From: Jacaranda mimosifolia
Lineage: Eukaryota > Streptophyta > Magnoliopsida > Lamiales > Bignoniaceae
Length of the DNA: 64,000 bases
NCBI GenBank assembly: GCA_018894105.1
Contig: CM032128.1
Coordinates: 24,595,001 to 24,659,000, forward strand
Direction: 5' to 3'
Both the position numbers and the translations under genes were made by a program. How positions within the stretch are numbered: position 1 is the stretch's first letter; each line of letters opens with the position of its first letter. The notes beneath the pieces are model-generated. The model was given only the letters and a program-made list of their open reading frames with translations, was not told where the DNA came from and made no database searches. Shown here one piece after another: positions 23,166 through 35,724 of this stretch.

Positions 23166-25300
23166 AATGACTCACTACTGACAATGACAATAGCGTTATT
23201 TGTGAAAAGTAAATTTGTTGATGGTACCATTCCAAAGCCTAATGAAGATGATCCATCTCTTCTCAACTCTTGGACAAGAAACAATCGCATGGTGATATTT
23301 TGGATTTTGAATGCTTTTTGGAAGGAGATCTCTGCAAGTATCATTTTCTATGGCTCCACTTTTGAAATTTAGAATGACCTTAGAGATTTCTTCCAGCAAA
23401 GTAATGGACCACGCCTCTTTCAACTCCACATGGAACTACTCCATGATATTCAAAATCAGCAGTTTGTAAGTATTTATTTTACTAAACTGAATCAATTTAG
23501 AAGGAGTTCAGCAACTTCGTCTAGTATACACATGTGGTTGTTGTTCTTGTGGCAGAAGCTCTCACGATCTCTATCAGATGGAGTATGTCATCTCCCTCCT
23601 TATGGGGATAAATGATTCATACACGCAAGTGAGGAGTCAGATCCTTCTATTTGATCCAATGCCTCCTATGAATAAAATTTTTGTAATGATATCTCAGGAG
23701 GAACGATAACAACTAATTGGTACTACCTTAGTTGATATGACCAACAAAATGGTGTTCATGACCAAAATTGATGCTCTCAAACTTTTTGCTAAGTCCATTC
23801 TATCTTCAGCTCCTGGATCCAACTTTGTCAGTGGATACAGAGGATCAAGATAGGTAGACCTTTTTGCACACATTGTTAATACTATGGGCACACTATTGAC
23901 CAGTGTTACAAGCTTTCATGGTTACTCTCTAGGCTTCAACCCTAGGCAAACCACTGCTTAGCCTCAAAGTACCAAGTCCTCATACCAACAATGTTACTCA
24001 TGTACTTGATCACAATAATGTCACTCATCCTAAGTGCACTAATTTCTTTTAGACTCTAAAACTTGCATAAGATTAACATCTCATCTCTCTCCTTTCTAAT
24101 AGGGCTTCTCCTCCTCGAGTTGCACTAAATGACTATCCATCCATTTCTCACTCTGTAGGTACTTGTCTCTTTATTGACTCCAGTCTACATCTTTCTTCCA
24201 ATGTTCATTGGATTGTTGATTCTGGTGCCTCAAGTTATATATGCTCAAATATACACATGTTCTCTACCTTAAGTCCGATTTATCATTCATCTATTAGTTT
24301 ACTAAATCATAGTTTCATACTTGTTCATTTAAGTGTTATTATCCTTATCAACTCTCACTTAGTGGTCAATGATGTGTTATTTGTTCCTCAATTCAAGTTT
24401 AATCTTCTTCAATTAGTGCTCTCACATAACACATATCTCACAATCTCTTTCTTTGCTACCTATTGCTTGATTTAGGAATTCAAGAGCCTAAAGATGATCA
24501 GCAAGGGCGAATTACATGATGATCTCTATGTCCTCACCTTTAACATGTTTAGTAGTATCTCTATTACTAATGTAAATAAGGTTTTAGCACACACTTGGCA
24601 CCACAAATTCGGCCATCTTTTTTTAGGAAGCTATCTTCTTTGAAACCATTGTTACACTTTAATTCACCAACATTATATTGATGTTGCATATGTCTATTAG
24701 CTAAGCAAAAGCAACTACCGTTTGTCTCTCATAATCACCTTTCCTCTAATCCTTTTGATTTAATTCATGTTGACATATGGGGTCCTTATAATCAACCATC
24801 ATACATTGGACACAAGCATTTTCACACCTTAGTTGATGATTATACAAGATTCACTTGGGTGTTTCTTCTCTATCATAAATTTGATGTCATCAAAGTTATT
24901 CCCAAATTCTTTTCCATGATCTCAACATAGTTCAACACCAAGATAAAATGCATCAAATAAAAAATGCTAAAGCACTCACTTTTGCTGAAATTTTCAATGC
25001 ACAAAGGGTTATTCATCAATTTTCTTGTGTGGAAAAGCCCTAGCAAAATTCCATTGTTGAGAGAAAACATCAGCACTTGCCGAATGTAGTTAGAGCATAA
25101 TATTTTCAGTCTAAACTTCCTATAGTACTTTGGTTTAATTGTGTCTTTACTGACACATATCTCATAAACAGAACTCCATTTCCCATTCTCGATCTCAAAC
25201 TATTAGATATTAAGGTAGCGGAAGTTTATCACTTAAACTTTATTTGCTACCAATGGAGAATTGCTTCTCATCTTAAATTCAAGTGATTAGATTTGCAGCA
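23110..25300 (+). pseudogene. Ty1-copia gag-protease-integrase remnant
   Basis: Plus-strand fragments in the expected order. A copia gag domain comes first (FVDGTIPKP, then WxRNNRMVxxWILNA, about 23200-23340, continuing DLRDFFQQSNGPRLFQL). Around 23570-23710 there is a segment resembling LMGLNDSYTQVRSQILL...QEER. The protease motif follows near 24210 (HWIVDSGASSYIC), then GAG-pre-integrase near 24595 (TWHHKFGH), and the integrase core near 24765-24880 (FDLIHVDIWGP, then TLVDDYTRFTWVF). Many stops and shifts interrupt every part, and RT is missing. The left edge abuts the degraded end of the CACTA copy at about 23160. Confidence 0.8.
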
Positions 25301-25650
25301 ATAGAAACCATAAACTTTCCACACAATAAGGGATTGATTTGCTTATTTTTAGATAGTGAATAGAGTTTCTTTTTCCATTCTTTCCTATTTACTGGTACTG
25401 ATCATTCATATTGGAAAGAGATTTTCCTACTTTTTTGTGTCAGCTCATAATCTAAATTAGTCGTACATATACTCCTAGTACATATTCCTCAATGCTGAGA
25501 ACATCCCAGAAGAGTGGGGGATTTCATGATATTTTGTACTAGCTATCTTGTATTTCGAATAAGTTGTTTAATAGTTGGCCTAATAAATCATATGCATAAT
25601 AGGCTGGTTTTGATTGATCCGAACTGAATGATTATGATTTTTTTCTATTT
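25300..25650. other. Sequence 3' of the copia remnant, unassigned
   Basis: No coding capacity. It contains an AGAGTGGGGGATTTCATGATATT stretch in two pieces near 25512-25535, of the polypurine and LTR-start type, but a terminal repeat pair could not be established. Confidence 0.3.
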
Positions 25651-26900
25651 AATAGTATAGTAAACTTGGAGATCAAATCTCAAATCACGGATTTGCACAA
25701 AATCTATTTTTTTCATTGAACTATTACAAGATCAACAATTCCTTTTGGTCTTTCAAAATAAGTTTAAGTCTTTTGCAGAAAAAATTTTTAGATACTAACT
25801 GAAATTTGTAAAACTAATTAATCAACAAGTCAGATCAGTGATGGATAAAGCAGTAAAGCACATATAAATGAACACTAGAATTTGATGATACCTAAACTTT
25901 CACTTCGGATTTGGAACCTATCAAATTAATACTAAGTGAGAGAGTTTGTACAGTATAAGCTCATTAATTTGATAGAAAAAAAAAGGTAAGGATTGAAACA
26001 CTCTAGTAGGGTGAAAACCAGCTCTTAATAGAGAGCTAAACTGGAGTCCAATATAGGATAAGGTATATTCCAAAATGCTGTGAAACTAGCTGCTTTGTGA
26101 ATATGCCAAGGGGAACTTTTACTAGTCTTACTTGCACAACCTCTTTGGACTGATTCACGAGTTGTTGTCATTCCATATGGCAAACTTTAGACTCTCTTTT
26201 TGGATCGAAACCCAAAACACCACTGAAGATTTCAATAGCACCGCTCTACTGGTTTCTTCACCTAAAGGCTCTTAGAGCAACCAAATGCCCAATTTGTTCT
26301 CTTCATGGGGTACCTCAAAAGCATGTAGGATTCCCGTCCCTCTTCACTACTATGTTATTTGAGACATAAATGGCTTTGTCCTTATCTCTCCATGGTCCGT
26401 CGAAACTAAGCTCCTCTTGACTAAACACAAAGTAGAGTAAATAACTAAAAACACTTAAGCACAAGGTGTATGAAAGCAACACACAACTCCTCAGTAACCC
26501 AATTAGATGTTTTTACCATCACCCCAATTCACATTAGAATGTTGCAAATTTTCATTTTTATAGACCCACAACCAATGGTTACACATTCTAGTTTGGTAAA
26601 TGTCCATTGGATACAAATAAGAAAACAACGTAATATGGCAAGAATCCATTAATGCCACGATTTAAGACATAATGTTTAGACTTAACTGATAACGCAACAA
26701 AACTAATTATCTTTCCTAATTTATGAAGATATGAATTAAGCTATAATCTTTAGGTGACCTTTCAAGTAAGGAAAGTTGATTCCAGCATATATTGAGACAG
26801 ATTCCAACAGATAATACAGGAAAGATATTATGGACTTAAACAACATTCATTAAGCACATATTTAATCATATAATTTTTCCATAATCAAAGTAAATCATTA
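25650..26900 (-). repeat. Dispersed LTR-like repeat, copy 1 (inverted relative to 54640-55860)
   Basis: Reads as the inverted complement of 54640-55860 across about 1.2 kb. Matching blocks include GGTCTTTCAAAATAA with TTTTGCAGAAAA (25750-25795), GGATAAGG...ATTCCA...CTGCTTTGTGAA (26055-26100) and GATTCCA..AGATAAT (26805-26820). Divergence is high. It has no open frame of note. Its size and its partner's surroundings suggest a retrotransposon LTR. Confidence 0.65.
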
Positions 26901-27930
26901 AGGTGTTAACATTAGTAATCCTTTTTATCCCCTCTCTTTAGGGTCTTCTATTGTACCTGAACGAATGGCTGATGGTTGTAGATATGCTAGCCTGATAATT
27001 TTTAAACATTAAATAAAGAGAGCTGAATTGTAGTTTTTACTATTTATTTAGTTTAATTAAGTCTTTAAAACAATTATCCTTAAGTTATTATACTATAGTT
27101 CTCAAGTGTTTGTTCTACTACTGCTATCATTATTAATAATAAATCATTATTGTTATTCATTTATTATTATTACTACTACGATTACTACTATTATTAGTAG
27201 TAGTAGTAGCAACAACACATCAACAATAGAAAAGGGCAGATACATGTGGAAATGCAAAAGACTACCAATTCCAATAAAGAGTGAGGATGAGGCATTTTAG
27301 TATATATTTTGATCTCATTGGATTGAAAATTCTAGTTTTATATAAAAAAGAGAATAAGCGCTTTCCAAACAAAAGTTCGAATTAAAAAATTGTAATGATT
27401 AATGAGAACCAACAAATCGTGCATTCATATTCATAACAAGCAATATTTATGACCATATTCTGTACAACAATGAATTTATCTTCTTTTTGGTCCATCATCA
27501 ATTATCCTTCTATTGGTTCTATTTCCAATGTAGTTTCTAAGGGAAGTAAAGATGAATTTGAGGAAAAAAAAAAGAAAAAGAGATGAAGAATTTAGTTCCA
27601 AGAGTTTTTATGCAAAAAAATGGATCAATATTTAGATGAGATCCTTCAATAATAAATATTTTCTAAATGATATGATTTACTTAATACATTTAGCTTTCAC
27701 CTATCCCACATACAACATTAAAAGAGTATATGAAACAATAAAAGTACACAAAAAAATTATTATATTGCAACAATCACACACACAAACACATATAAATATT
27801 TTATTTCAACTATGCACATAAAGTGCAATTCATATGGATATTATTTCATGAGTGTGCACATTATCTGAAACTTTTGGGTATGAGTTATCATTCAATAGCA
27901 TAGTTACACTGACAAAAAATGAGTATTATT
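26900..27930. other. AT-rich spacer with a trinucleotide microsatellite
   Basis: At 27110-27210 there is an imperfect trinucleotide tract (TAC/TAT/TAG units, including four TAG in a row). Otherwise nothing is recognised. Confidence 0.5.
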
Positions 27931-27933
27931 TCT

Positions 27934-28692
27934 TCATATAGGCCTCATATTTATTAATGAGAAAAGTATAAGCATACATGAAGCATTTAGAAGAATGCTA
28001 GTTGAACAGGCTAAGTGATGTCTCTTGATATTGCTTTCTGCTAGCCAATTGATGGAGAAACATCTTGATAAATTGGTCAAACGATTGGATGCAGCCAGGA
28101 GGCAATTGACTAAACCACTTTTAGTTTGCACCTACAAAAGTGTTAACAAACACTCTGCACTTGAGACCCTCAATATACTGATACAACAATGCGGAATGTC
28201 CAAATTTACAAAGATGTTCAATGGGATCTAATAAACCTGAGTAATTCGGTATGTTTATAGTGCGAAAGTTCAATGGAATTGGCTCAGCCATGATCTCATC
28301 ACTAAAAGAAACCCCTTTCCGTTCGATAGTGTGCCTTCCAGCAAGAGCCCTGCACATCTCTTTCATCTCAAGCCTGATCCTAGCCACTTCAGAAGGTAAA
28401 TCCTGTTGTCCAGCCAACTGGTTAATTGCTCTGATAGAAAGATAACCCTTATGTTCTAAATCTCCTGCCCCCAAGGATTAGGCAGCGGTAGTGGGTCAAC
28501 TCTCAGAATCGGATACAAGTATGCTTGTCTCATAGCTTGTGAGCATAGAGACATTCCAACCAAAACCTGCCATGCTTGAGGAATCAATTCATGCTTGGCC
28601 AATACATCATCAATAGTGATGACTACTATATTTGCAAATTGTTCCCTGTTAAACTGAGCCAAATTAAAATTGCGATACTGTTGTTCATTCAC
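27934..28692 (-). pseudogene. Ty3-gypsy gag remnant
   Basis: The minus-strand frame starting near 28692 gives an N-terminal gag segment. The frame at 28474-28121 contains PNYSGLLDPIEHLCKF and KCRVFVNTFVGA, a worn version of the plant gypsy gag pattern (F..GxxDPxxHL..F, then CRxFxxTLxGxA). It continues in other frames to 27934 with further gag-like sequence. Frameshifts near 28460 and 28121 and several stops break it. The primer-binding-type motif at 28910-28928 lies upstream, as expected for a minus-strand gypsy element. Confidence 0.75.
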
Positions 28693-28694
28693 AC

Positions 28695-28930
28695 GAGGTC
28701 CTTAGGGGATCAGATTGAGCATCATCCTCCAATTCACGCAGCGGGTCCTTATTTTCCATGTTTTTCCTCACACCTTACACTCGAACAACTTCCCACAGAC
28801 GACGCCATATGAGGTCCTTGGGGTTAGGGAGCAGATTGAGCACCATCCTCTGATTCACGTTGCGTGTTCCTATTTGCCATGTTTTCCCTCCCACCTTACA
28901 CTCAAATAACTTCCCACAGATGACGCCAAT
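28695..28930 (-). repeat. Tandemly duplicated gypsy leader with two primer-binding-type motifs
   Basis: Two 116-bp units begin at 28695 and 28811 with GAGGTCCTT. Each ends in a plant-gypsy leader motif, read on the minus strand as TGGCGTCGTCTGTGGGAAG (28807-28789) and TGGCGTCATCTGTGGGAAG (28928-28910). The sequence TGGCG(C/T)C directly after the LTR end is the usual primer-binding start for this group. The LTR would therefore end near 28930 and extend to higher coordinates. A duplicated leader of this kind is unusual. Confidence 0.7.
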
Positions 28931-30550
28931 TGATGTGAAACTATTTACCTATACAATAAGTTAATGTCGGACAAACCCTCGTCCAAATAGGGGAATCTTG
29001 CAAAATATAATCAGTTAAGGGTGCCGAAGAAGGTTTCCAGTGAAAATAATTTGATTTAGGTAAAAATAAGTGAATTATTAAATTATCATTGTGTGTGCAA
29101 GTCCTTTTTTGAAATAAAATTTGCCTTAATTTTATGTGATGTTGTTCTTGAAGATAAACATGTCACAGATTTTGGCTACAAATCTGTGATTCAGTCCTAC
29201 CTCTTTCCTTCAATCTTATCTTTATCATTTTGAATTTCAAAAATTAGAAAATTACATGGGAATGTGGGGTTGCGCATCTAACGCTCAGCTTAGCCTTTGA
29301 AGCAAGCCAAATTTCCCTTTAGGACAGGCTAACTTTGCCAGACTAGCCTTACCTCTATCTTATCGGGTTAGTTTTGCTTCCACCTTACCAAGTTAGCCAT
29401 GCCTTTAGCCTACCAGGTTAGCTTTGCCTCTAGCCTACCAGGTTAGCTTTGCCTCCAACTTACAACATTAACTTATGTACCAGAAGTATAGTTGGTTTGG
29501 TGGTATTATTATTGCTCCTATCACTTTCTTTAGGAAATTAAGGCGGTTAGCATTTAATTTTGCAATTAAAGTGACTTTTTAGTTCTATCACAAGGGGACA
29601 TACATTATGGGTTCTCAGGCTCTTTTACAACCTGAGAATGTTGTTTAATTCTTTTATTGCGACACATGTATGGTTATTTGCCTTTTAAATTCACTCGATT
29701 TTCTCTCTCACAGTAGTTATTTGCACCTTTCTTAACGGGTTTTTCTCGACGTCTATCCCATTTTCCTTTTTAGTCACGCAGGTTATTCTTGAAAAACTTT
29801 CTTTCCCCTTCCATTTATAGGTTCTTCCCTCTCACTTTGCCTCTAATTTTTAGATTTGCAGCAAAAAATCTCTGTGTTTTCTAATCTATATTGATGGCAA
29901 ATCATTCTTCAAGCTGAGCGATTATGAGGGGTGAAGATTCAAGTGATTTTCTTATGAGTTTCAACCAAGTGAGTATGAAGTTAGTTAGAAGAGTGAATTG
30001 AAGGAGTTATAGATTCCTGAGGATCATGTGATCCGCATACCCAACCTTGAGGATCGTCCTCATCGTCCTCCTCCTAATTTTGCGATCTTCCATATTAAAC
30101 AATTTAGGTGGGTCTTAGGTTTCGCCTTTATACCGACACATCATGTGTTTATGGGATTCCTCTTTTCCAATTTATGCATTTCAAAAAATTATTTCATGAG
30201 TTTAGTATTATGTTCTTATATATGTGTTATAGGCTTAGGAATTGTAGAAAATAGGTCATTTATGATGGTATGTGTTGGGAATATTTTGTAGAAATAAAGT
30301 TAGGTCTCTCTCTATACAAAGTTGAAAAAGACAAGAAAATGATCTAATCCCTTTACAATCCAACAAGTCAACAATATTGGAACTCAAACCTCTGGTTATT
30401 ATAAAGATAAAAGCAGCAAATCAAGATTATTGCAAATTAAATATTTATCTAGAAATTAGATAAAAATAAAGAGAAAGACGACTTTAAAAGTAGTTACTTG
30501 TATATGCAAGTATAGACATCTTTATGATGGTATGTGTTGGGAATATTTTT
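28931..30550 (-). other. Probable gypsy LTR remnant and flanking debris
   Basis: By position this should hold the 5' LTR of the minus-strand gypsy remnant, whose 3' end would be near 28931-28940 (TTTCACATCA on the minus strand). I could not find the other LTR end. It includes a minisatellite at 29342-29467. A 26-bp direct repeat (ATGATGGTATGTGTTGGGAA plus ATATTT) at 30262-30287 and 30524-30549 frames a 236-bp segment. Confidence 0.35.
29342..29467. repeat. 25-bp minisatellite, five imperfect units
   Basis: Five consecutive units of about 25 bp share the wording TTAGCTTTGCCTCTAGCCTA plus CCAGG. The third to fifth are the most alike. Confidence 0.8.
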
Positions 30551-33500
30551 TTACACAACTTTTTGGTACTTGGCTAATTGAACTTGTGTTGCCTCAAGTT
30601 TTGCTTCTATTTCTTGCGTCTTAAACCTTAGTTCAGTGTTCAGTATTGTCAAATCGATAGCCATTTGCTGCATATTTTCATTGTTGATCTTTAGGCTTTT
30701 ATTGACAACTTTCAAGTGCTTAGTTCTTTCATTTTTTTGTTCCAAAAACTTCATCATTGACCGCCCAATCTTGCAACACCCTGAATTTTGGGTCCCTAAA
30801 TCTAAAGTTAATGTTTTAGTTAAATAAAATACAAATTCCATAATTGCATTTAGATTGATTTTAAGTTAAATTTTAGTTGAAGATTAGAGATAATCATTGA
30901 CAATTGAGGAATTTAATCATAAATGAGAAAAGGGCATTACTGTCTAAAATTATAAAATTCAGATGCCAATGCAGGAAAGCTAAAATTTTAAGGACTACAA
31001 AATAATTAAGTCAAGACCTAATTGCCCTTAATTAAGACTGCCAGGGGGTTAATGTGCAACAATGAAATCTTCAAGGACTGAATCAAAGTTTAGTGGCAAA
31101 AATGAAGGTGATTAAAATCTGGAAATGTCTAAACAAAGGTGGTGAATAAATTTTGGAGCCAAATTGAAATCTTAAAAACACTTTTATATATGTAGATTGA
31201 GGACAAAATTTAATCAAATCCACAAAACCTACCCAACTCTACCCCAAACCACAAAGGATCGAAAATTGACCACAAAACCATAAGCTAATGTTGTAGTTAG
31301 CATCTCCTAGTTGAGGTGATCAAAACCACATCAAAAACACCCAGAAATAACTGAACATATCATCAGAAATTAAGGGTGATAATGGTGCATGGCGGTGATG
31401 GTGATTCTGCCACTTCCGACGATGGAACAGGGTTAGGATGAGTGGGGTTTTGGTCGGAATTTGGTAGGTAAGCTCATGGTATCGTCAATTTGGAGTTTCG
31501 TCTAGTGGTGGCGGAGGAATTAGGGTAGTGGTAACACAGTGGTGCTAAGGTTTTAGCAGTTTTGGATGACCAATTAACCGGTGTGCCAACGCTGGAATAA
31601 AAAATTCACTAAGGCAATTGGTTCGCCTCAACGACGCACATCTGCTAGTGGTGTTGGTTCCTACCTTCGACAGCGAATGGTGGCGCACCAGTAGCTTTTG
31701 GATAGTTGTCTAAAATTTAATATTGAATTCGATAAGGCTAGTTTTAGGTTGTGATTTACATTCTTGCTTACCAAATTTGGGTAAATTTCATACCGAACAT
31801 TAATTTGATTGACTTTCATGATTCTAGTTAAACCTTTGATTCAATCAAGGTCATTAACTTATAATTCGACCTAAGTTGGGTGTTAATTTTTCAAGTGGTA
31901 CTAGGATTGAGTATAAGATCTAAACTTAATAATTTAAGAAATATTGATTTGAACTTACGTTCTTAAGACCTGATAATATGACATATTATGGAAAAGGTAG
32001 GGTTGAGTCGATTAAAGTATGTAAAAGATATTAATGTGTTTAAAGCTTTAGATAATAAAGGAAGGGATGATTGGGCTCAACCAAGTAAAGTCATGTGATA
32101 ATAAAACTAGCTACCATATATCTAAGAGACTAAGGTTATTTAGGATTTGATATGATTGGACCTGAATTTTATAACAACAAATACCTATTAACTATTGGGA
32201 CCTTTAATGAAACCCTAATAATATCGCGAGCTAAAGGCAATCATATTAGTAATCTCCTTATCAACTCATTAGCTTAAGAACCATTACCTTTAATTATATC
32301 AGGTATTTAAAGGTGAAACAAAGATTAAAAGAATATGTCAGGATAACCTTAAAGGTGGATAAAGACAGTAACTGTATTTATATTTAAGATTTAGAGAAAT
32401 AATGGGATGGTGACTCGGGTTATCTTATTTCAATTCCAGGGTTAGCTAGAGAATAAAGATGCAAGCAATCTAAATAGCTAAGAAAACTCTCCTGCACATA
32501 TCGGGTGAGTTTATACTCGGTAGTACGAGATTTCTTTGTTTGGGAAAGAACATATATATTTTGTAATATATCTTTGTTGCTTAATCCTTTCTATGTTGAG
32601 ATTCAGTAATTGTTGATTGTTCATTCCATGTTATTTTTTACTCTTATGTTGAATTTGATAGTCTGTCCAAACTGTTCTTCTTTGCTTGTAGTTCTTGAGC
32701 CATTATTATTTAAATTCTCAACCTACCTTGATATAAATTCTCAACTTATATATATTGGTAAATATATCATTACTGTTTGATGCTTTTTTTGTTAAATATT
32801 GTTGTTCACCCATGCTATATTGACCTTCGACTCTTGTTTTGATCATGACAGTCTATTTGAACTTCTCTTCTTCTTCGCTATAATTTTTGAGCTATTGTTA
32901 TTTGAATTCCCAACCTATTTTGAGATGTTTGATTCCTGAACGGAATGATTAATACAACTTATATTCATTTGAGTTTTGGAAAAGTAAATGGTTTGCGAAA
33001 TTTACCACGCATCGCAACATTACACTAATTATGGTTCCTGTTTGATCTTGGTTTATGCTCTTGTACCTAAAATTGGCAATTGTGTTGAGGAAACTAAGAA
33101 AGGAATTTCAAAATGTATTTTTCTATCGCCATAACTATTACCTTGAAATAAACCTGATATTGACTTATTAGTTGTTCATTTATCATGCCAAGTTGTGTTA
33201 TTTTCACTACTGTTGGACATATTATACTGTGAATACATAGGTCTGTTGATACCCTTGGGGGTGGGCTTTGGGATCGGTTCCAAAAGACGACCGAGCGGAA
33301 CGGACTGACGGTGTCTGGTCTTTGGTGATACCCTACTATTATTATCCTATCTCATACCTAGTAGGAGGTAATTGTTTATAAGCAGGATAAGGCATATGGC
33401 TAGCCATGCTGATACATTATTACTTTACTGAGCTGATCATTTGGGGACTTGGAGGGATAAGGATTTCTGTGTTTTCGAAAGTGAAGTGACAAGGTAGGAA

Positions 33501-34100
33501 AACCAACAATAGTAGGTTTGCAAAAGTGCTATTGATTTATTGTCGATTAATTTATCTAGCCAGTTATATTCCTTTGCATGCGTAATACCTTGTGTATGTG
33601 CTACAATCATGGTTGTTCTTCGTTGATTCTGTGCCTGTTTATTATTACCTTATATACTTGTGTTACCTTTCATTAATAACTCGCTAAGTCATTCATACTT
33701 ACAGTTTTTGTATTGCTTACTTTTGTTCTTTATCCCAGATAAGGAGGAGTGACGAAGATAGACTAGACCATGCAACACGTGAGGTAATAAACCCAATGAA
33801 TATGTAGATATACAGATTGTATTTGTTGAATTATTGACATAGATAGGACGATTAGGTTGGAAGTGCTAAGTATGATATATGATATTTTGGTAATAAGTTA
33901 AACTGTTCATGGATGTCACTTGTAGAAGTTGAATATTCTGGGTGTTGAAAGATTTATTTCTCTTATCCAGAGAGCTTGTGGTATAGAATGAATAACACCT
34001 CAGCCGAGCAGACACCTCCCGATCGGGGCACTACAAATCTCCTTTCCTTTCTCACAAATTTCAAGTTCTAGCCACTTCATAATTTGCATCCTTATTCTTT
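30551..34100 (-). pseudogene. Coiled-coil protein exon interrupted by a solo LTR
   Basis: The reading frame on the minus strand runs from an intron-like TTGTTACAG acceptor at 34101-34109, through an ATG at 34089, up to the LTR insertion at 34036. It resumes in the same frame below 30767 and ends near 30551. The two halves meet at the duplicated AATCT. Both are rich in Lys, Glu, Gln and Asn with heptad-like hydrophobics and no zinc finger or enzyme motif. I do not recognise the family. It could be a host gene exon or the accessory frame of an older element. The interruption by about 3.3 kb makes it a pseudogene in this haplotype. Confidence 0.5.
30772..34035 (+). mobile_element. Solo LTR (3264 bp), Ty3-gypsy type
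   Basis: Begins TGCAACACCC and ends GGGCACTACA (TG...CA). It is flanked by a perfect 5-bp target duplication AATCT at 30767-30771 and 34036-34040. The start wording (TGnAACACCC..GAATTTT) and the size resemble LTRs of plant Tekay/Del chromoviruses; that assignment is from memory of the family and not tested. No second copy of the ends is visible inside and there is no gag or pol sequence, so a solo LTR from unequal recombination is the best reading. A large terminally deleted element is the alternative. Orientation is inferred from the start wording. Confidence 0.85.
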
Positions 34101-35119
34101 CTGTAACAATTTTTTCAAAATTAAGTAAAAGAAAAAGATACTAACACCATAAAAAATTTAAATTAAAAAAAATAATTTTTACATTCTAATTTCGGCTACC
34201 TACAAATTTTCGTTTGGGGTTGTTTGGAGTCTAAGGTGATCATACAGGTGTGGTTTGTTTACCCGCACAATTGATTGTTGAAAAATTAATCACATAATAG
34301 GTTGATTGGCGGCATGAAAAAACTAATTTTTTGCGAATTTGAAGAAGAGCTACTAGACATCTTAAGATTTGAATTAAAATTATACTAAAAGTAATATATA
34401 AATAAAGAGAAATGTTGGAATTTAAGGATGCAAAATACTAGATTTTGAGTGCAAAGTATTGAACTTTGTGAGCAAAATGTTTGAAATTTTAATCAAGACA
34501 TTACACGTGTTATGACCTTTATATAAGAGGAAAAATGGCAATTTTGTCTCATAAAAAAGAAAAAGCAACAGCTATAAAGCTGTTGGAATAGCAACATACT
34601 GCCACATCAGCATGCTCTAATGGAAGAACATAACTTATGTTAAATTGAGGGGGAGTTTTGTTACATTGGATAATTTAGGGGGGTGTTTGCGCCTAGAACT
34701 ATGGTTTAGGGGAAAAAATTTATTTAACCCTTCTCTTTTTGATCATCTCAAGCTTTAATATCATTAGTTAAGCCAATTTCTTGAAAAGATCCGAGGACAA
34801 AATCATTTCATCTATTATTTTTTATTATATAACGAGATTCAGTCTATTTAGTGAGGCTAATTTGAGCTGGGGTTCTTGAGGTGAAATAATTAGATCTACA
34901 GAATTTGATATTGTTTATAAAGAAAATACCAGAAGCTCTCGTTAAATGTTGCGACGATGCCATTTTGGAGTCTAAGGGCCATTGATGTTGAAATTTTTGC
35001 AATTAATTAGGATAATATTTATCTGTGACCTAATATAAATAACTTTTCCATGATACACATCTAGGAGTAAATAAATCAACTTGGGGATAGAAATAAATTA
35101 ACTAAGTACACGAAATAAA
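34041..35119. other. Host spacer between the solo LTR and the pararetrovirus pair
   Basis: Up to 34100 it continues the interrupted coiled-coil exon. Beyond that it is AT-rich with no frames. Around 34500-34740 there is wording like GGGGGAGTTTTGTTACATTGG, typical of small non-autonomous elements, but no clear ends. Pararetrovirus homology starts abruptly at 35120. Confidence 0.45.
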
Positions 35120-35621
35120 TTTGGGGCGGGATCTTATGAGGCAAGAATAATCATTCGAAATACGGGCATAGATCAAAACCTTAAGTGTTCACGGATCTTT
35201 GACAACACGAAATAAACCGCCAAATCGGGAGAACTTTACCCAAGACTTTAACACAACTGACATAGATCTGTTCCGTCCAAAGCCCACAAACGCCTACCCC
35301 GGCTAACAAGGGCATACAAGGGACAACAGAGCTACTCAGTGGTCAAGGTACTTAGAACCCGAAAGGGGAGAGATCCGGATAACAGCATCAGGGTAATGAT
35401 TTATAAACGTAAATCGAAATCAAATGCCTACATCACAGTCCAAACTACTTGATTAACCATGATTTAAACAAACAACATCTTTATCATGTCTATTTAACAC
35501 AGAACCCCTTAGCCTTGCATTAGGCTAGGGACAACCTTAATTAAAGAATAAAAAAGGAAGAGGAATTACCTCTTCGGGCACCTCTCCGGACACCACGAAC
35601 CGGACACCACGAACTGAAGAA
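35120..35621 (-). repeat. Pararetrovirus terminal repeat R1 (3' end of unit A)
   Basis: About 502 bp, near-identical to 43070-43573, 43574-44077 and 50716-51217. It shares with 43070-43573 the markers CCTCTCCGGACACC and AACACAGAACCCC, which differ in the unit B pair. It ends at CCCCAAA on the minus strand, the position where the other units continue into the primer-binding site. Host sequence follows. Confidence 0.92.
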
Positions 35622-35623
35622 AA

Positions 35624-35630
35624 CCTTCTT
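35624..35630 (-). promoter_or_regulatory. Shortened purine tract next to the terminal repeat, unit A
   Basis: The minus strand reads AAGAAGG just before the terminal repeat. The equivalent place in unit B has a 16-base purine run, so unit A seems to have lost about 9-10 bases of a candidate plus-strand priming site. Confidence 0.5.
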
Positions 35631-35724
35631 AAATTTACAAATTTAAAACTATATTAATTACAATTCAACTATTACAGAAGATTGAATTACAAAAGAGTAA
35701 GAAAATTTTAGAGAGTATGCGTGC

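Noticed and set aside
23110..25300. Possibly functional copia element
   Set aside because: Every domain has stops or frameshifts, RT is missing and no LTR pair was found.
29342..29467. CRISPR-like array
   Set aside because: The 25-bp units are contiguous with no unique spacers, and the genome is a plant's; it is a minisatellite.
30262..30549. 26-bp direct repeat as target duplication of a 236-bp insertion
   Set aside because: Far too long for a target duplication; more likely a local duplication.
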